Made by a program: the position numbers and the translations under genes | The notes under the pieces: generated by a model | The model's database searches: none | Told to the model about the DNA's origin: nothing | What the model saw: only the letters and a program-made list of their open reading frames with translations | Assembly (NCBI RefSeq): GCF_011397635.1 | Contig: NC_064759.1 | Span: forward strand, 16,016,428-16,080,427 | Direction of reading: 5' to 3' | DNA from: Epinephelus fuscoguttatus | Taxonomy: Eukaryota; Chordata; Actinopteri; Perciformes; Serranidae | DNA length: 64,000 bases | In this document: positions 60,111 through 64,000 of the stretch, piece by piece | Position numbering within the stretch: the stretch's first letter is position 1 | Layout: each line of letters starts with the position of its first letter

Positions 60111-61860
60111 GCCAGGCGTGTCTCTGCACCAGTTCTCATGGAAACCACAAACCGGCTCACCAGTCACACACTCCAACACTTTTAATATCAACGACTGCTG
60201 ACACTACTAGTATAAGGAATGTATGCTTACAAACACGATGCACAACACAGTCACTGTAATACTCTTGACACTCAATGCCATATGTGACCTATAACCAACA
60301 ACGGGCAGTTGTTCTCCACCTAAATGTTCAATGGCACAATGTATACATTTAATGTAATTTAACCGCCTGAGCAAACCCCACTAAAATTGTATGTGGTGCA
60401 CCAGTTCTAAATCACAAGATGGTAATGTGTCTGTATAGTGTAATACTGGTTGAATGAGACTGCTTTTGTTAAAAAAAAAAAAGAAGATTGTATTCTATCT
60501 TTTGTTATTGAACACAGAATGAAAAATTTACTGGAACAATCCGCAACATGCAGGCCTTGAATAGATCTGTAGGCAAAGACACACAAGCCTTGACCCTGAC
60601 ATGTCTGCACTCCCTCATCAGACTCGACTCGAGGAGTCTGTGCACAAGCTCTTTACTCCCTCTTTGCATCCTCTCTCGACACATTCCTCCACCACCGTTA
60701 GGATTGAAGACAGTGAGGTCAGACATTACGGTCACTCTCAAACGTATTCATTAAAAAAAACACCAGGCTTGTGGATATTTTTCTTTTGGTATTGGGACTA
60801 CTTCAGTGCTTCAGCTCCCGACTATATTTTATGTGGAGCTGATGATAAGATGAGAGGACTATCAACCACACACCTCACCCTCTTCAAAAGTTGGTACTTA
60901 TGCAACGCCCAGACGCAGATTAAAACCCTCTAGGTTTTGAGCAAGGAGTCTTTGCAAAGTCTCAGCTTGTGCCGCTAAATGACAAAAACACCTCCATTTA
61001 CAGTAAACCTGACCTCTGACCCCCTCTCACAGTGACCGCTGGAATGTCTCTAAAAGACTCACTGCACTGTTTCACTCACTGCACACTGCTCTTACAATAA
61101 CTGCAAGACGTCACACGCAATCACACACACACACAAAGACCACATACACATACACACTCCATAATGCTACCCCTGCTGTTTCCAGAATGTCAGCTCAGCT
61201 TGGGCAGTTTTGATTGTATTGATTGTAATGAATTTTCTGTACATACAATGATGAATATTATGATATTATTGTTATTACTATTATTATTGCAGCCACTCTT
61301 CTTCTCATTTTCTGCACACTTTGAGAGGGAGCAGATTATGATTTACTTTTTTTTCCCCCTCCATTTGAATAATCACCTTTACAGCTTCAGAAAACAGTAT
61401 AGTAATAATAATAGTAGTAGTGATAAGGATGATAATCCCTGGCTTGATGAGTGTCTCTTAATTTGTGTGTAATATTGTTGTAATTTAAGAACTTGTCAAT
61501 ATCTGAATCACAGAAAAAGGAGGGCACATTGTTGTGATACTTAGAAACGTCTCACACTTTCATCTCTCACACTTCCAGGTGATTTTTTCACATTTCAGAA
61601 CCTTTAATTTCTTTTCTGTTTCACTCCATCCGATATATTTGGTTCAATGAATGTACAACTGTGTGCTTCTCCTCACCTCCCCCTCCCCTCCCTATCTCCT
61701 CCTCCCAGCCTCCCTGTCTCCCCCCCTCACCTCTCCCTCTGTGTCTTCTTGCTGTCTGTCTGTGTAGCCTATCAATGTGCAGTGCTAAACCTGTCAGTAA
61801 ATAAAGCCTGTCGTTTTTTGAGTGTGATGTTAAGAAGGAATAAACATTGCATTGATTAAT
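60111..61860 (+). other. clstn3: clstn3 3' UTR
   Basis: About 1.75 kb from the TGA to two closely spaced poly(A) signals, AATAAA at 61800-61805 and 61839-61844, the last followed by a plausible cleavage site near 61860. It contains an (AC)-rich stretch near 61123-61155, ATT/TAG trinucleotide patches at 61258-61288 and 61400-61425, and a C/T-rich run at 61670-61740. No long ORF of note. Confidence 0.6.
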
Positions 61861-61869
61861 AACTTATAT

Positions 61870-62640
61870 TATTACTATGTTACTATTGGAACATTACCTG
61901 TAATTATTGATACAATGATGACATGGATTATGCTGACTAATTGTTATTGAGAACTGTCAGAAAACATTACAAAATTCATAATAAAAACACTATATGACGT
62001 CTCCACGAGAGAGCTTTCTTGGCACAGTAGGTACTAAAAGAACCCCTAAATTTTGTAAAACTATTTTAAAAGTGAAAAAAAAATTGAAGGAATGTACTAT
62101 ATGTTGATATTTTGTTATAACTAGGACCAATTTCATACACATGACACTTAATTTCCTACATTCTGATGAATTTTTATGCACCACTTTGCACCTTTTCTGA
62201 CTCAATTTACGGTGCAAATAAGTTAAATTTGTCAAAATAAGTCTTCTGCTACTTTCATGTTTTTAGTAGGGGACGCAAATATACATGTCCTAAATTGAGG
62301 GGGCAACCCCACCTAAAAAAGAAACATGCACGACCTGAGGGGCAATTTGCAGCAGTAGTCAACACATCCACAATTATACAACACCAACATCAACAAGACA
62401 TAAGTACATACCTGTATAACAAACAAAGGATGTCCCCTTGATATGAACTGCGTTGAGACCCTAGACTGTATGCTGAGACACAGTGTTCAAAGTCCAGTAC
62501 AACTTGTTCACAAGCCCAACAGCTGATGGAACAAAAGACCTCAGATATCTGTTTGATTTGGGTCATACCATGGAGCCGGTGCCTTTTGCGTCCCCAGGAA
62601 ATAATCAGTCATAAAATTACAACAAATAATTATGTGATTC
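61870..62640. other. Downstream flank of clstn3
   Basis: A/T-rich with no supported gene. About 62460-62600 has words (cagtacaacttgttcacaagcccaacagctgatgga, ggagccggtgcc) that look like an eroded LINE/SINE-type repeat, not placed further. Confidence 0.4.
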
Positions 62641-62654
62641 AATAATATAACATA

Positions 62655-62865
62655 GGGGACTAGGTTAATTGGTAACTCTAAATTGTCCATAGGTGTGAAT
62701 GTGAGCGTGAGTGGTTGTTTGTCTCTATGTGTCAGCCCTGTGATAGTCTGGCGACCTGTCCAGGGTGTTCCCTGCCTCTTGCCCGATGTCAGCTGGGATA
62801 GGCTCCAGCCCCCCCGCGACCCTCAAGAGGATGAAGCGGTTAGAAGATGAATGAATGAATGAATG
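62655..62865 (+). repeat. 5'-truncated tRNA-derived SINE with (GAAT)n tail and 14-bp target duplication
   Basis: The body (ggttaattggtaactctaaattg, gtgtcagccctgtgatagtctgg, cgacctgtccagggtgt, gatgtcagctgggataggctcc) is the 3' part of the SINE family at 44543. It ends in (GAAT)n. The 14-mer AATAATATAACATA occurs immediately before (62641-62654) and after (62866-62879) the element. Confidence 0.9.
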
Positions 62866-62959
62866 AATAATATAACATATGTCTTTGTCCTCAATATGAC
62901 ATCAAATTAAATTAAATATGATTTTATATCATTTAAATTACTTTAATGCTGATGAGACT

Positions 62960-64000
62960 TCTTTAGCGAAATGTAGGAAAGATGTTAAAATGTTCATATT
63001 TACATATTGTTTTAAGTCTGATCCTATTGTTAAACAGTGTTTTTCATTTAAAAAAAACCCCATTTTTTGTAAATATTCATCAATTTATCAGTGTCCCCCG
63101 ATTTCATGTCAGTCCTGTTCCCCTAACCAAAAAAACCTTTCCAAAATAATGGTACATTCCAGATTTGGCATGGTTTACAGGAAGTTGCATCATCAACTGC
63201 TTCAGTTAAATAAGTTTCTCTCATCTCTGATATACTGTTTTTGCTGTTTTATTAAGGTTTGACCAAATGGCACAAACATACAATATTAGTCCTGTGATGG
63301 CAGGAGCCAGAACTCTCCATGAAGAGGGCGATGAGGGTCAGCTGGAATGACCTTTGCCCTCTGGGTAGCTCTAACTAGGTAAACACGATCAAGATCTCTG
63401 AAGTCAGTGTCAATGGTCATCTGACAATGTTTTACAGTGTTTCCTAGAATCTTTACGCATCACTACGTCCTCTTTTTTAAAGCCCTAACATCTTAATAAT
63501 ACAAATACTTTTATGCTGGTGGGGGTGAGGGTGAGGGTTTTGGCCTGTCCCTTGCTATGATTGTTGTTCTTCAGCAAGACTTTTAATTTGTAAAATGTAG
63601 GCAAAATGTTAAAATGTTCACATTAACATTTTGTTTTAGGTCAGAATATTGTTAAACAGTTTATCTGTGGCCCCTGATTTCATGTCAACCCTGTTACCTT
63701 AACCCAAAAAACCTTTGTAAAATAGTGGTACATTCCAGATTTGACATGATTTACAGGAAGTTGCATCATCGCAGAACTCTGATATGATCTCTGATATACT
63801 ATTTTTGATGCCTTATTAAGGTTTGATCGGGGGGAGAAGCATACGTCAATCCTGTGATGGCAGCAGCCAAACTCTACATAAAGAGGGCGATGAGGGTCTG
63901 TCAGGATGATCTTTGCCCTCTTGGTAGCTCTAACTAGTTAAACATGATCAAGATCTCTAAAGTCAGTGTCAATGATCATCTGACAAAGTTTTAAAATCTT
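62960..64000 (+). repeat. Diverged tandem duplication, period about 560-625 bp, leaving the window
   Basis: Unit 1 (about 62967-63440) and unit 2 (about 63593-64000) share ordered blocks: aatgtagg..atgttaaaatgttca, ggtacattccagattt, gatttacaggaagttgcatcatc, atctctgatatact, aagagggcgatgagggtc, gatcaagatctct and aagtcagtgtcaatg. Offsets shrink from about 625 to 576 to 559 because unit 2 has lost some A/T-rich segments. Neither unit has a coherent coding frame. Confidence 0.8.

Noticed and set aside
59646..60191. 181-residue minus-strand open frame opposite the last clstn3 exons
   Set aside because: It is the antisense shadow of two well-supported coding exons and shows no domain.

Overview
The window is nuclear DNA of a ray-finned fish. 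It holds three split protein genes with GT-AG introns, and the introns and spacers are full of teleost-type mobile elements: hAT, PIF/Harbinger, L2- and RTE/Rex3-like LINEs, tRNA-derived SINEs and a Penelope-like element. Nothing bacterial or viral was seen. All three genes rebuild exon by exon with an unbroken frame, so they look like functional single loci.

Layout. Positions 1-4215 (minus strand) carry tpi1, triosephosphate isomerase, in seven exons; the 3' end runs off the left edge. A divergent spacer of about 7.7 kb (4216-11946) is mostly repeats and holds one good CTCF-like motif. Positions 11947-28327 (plus) carry lpcat3, an ER lysophosphatidylcholine acyltransferase of the MBOAT family, in 12 coding exons (464 aa). 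A 3.2-kb spacer holds the lpcat3 3' UTR and the likely clstn3 promoter and first exon. Positions 31530-60110 (plus) carry clstn3, calsyntenin-3, in 18 coding exons (956 aa), with a 3' UTR to about 61860. The right edge (61900-64000) holds a SINE with a perfect target duplication and a diverged tandem duplication that leaves the window.

The three genes do not form a pathway: glycolysis, phospholipid remodelling and synaptic adhesion. They are neighbours because of conserved chromosomal linkage; from memory, TPI1, LPCAT3 and CLSTN3 also lie close together on human 12p13. The most informative non-genic structures are: (1) a 5'-truncated Penelope-like retroelement in a clstn3 intron, bounded by a 13-bp target duplication, with a decayed hammerhead-like core near its 3' end, inserted in one of several copies of an older repeat that supply the empty-site sequence; (2) several nested transposon insertions with readable target duplications; (3) long inverted-repeat structures in introns of lpcat3 and clstn3; (4) a SINE ending about 32 nt from a clstn3 splice acceptor; (5) an open extension upstream of the clstn3 transmembrane exon that recalls, without proving, the mammalian CLSTN3-beta type of alternative start. 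No plainly new gene system was found. Repeat family names rest on recognising the sequence by eye, and identities are approximate because no alignment was run.
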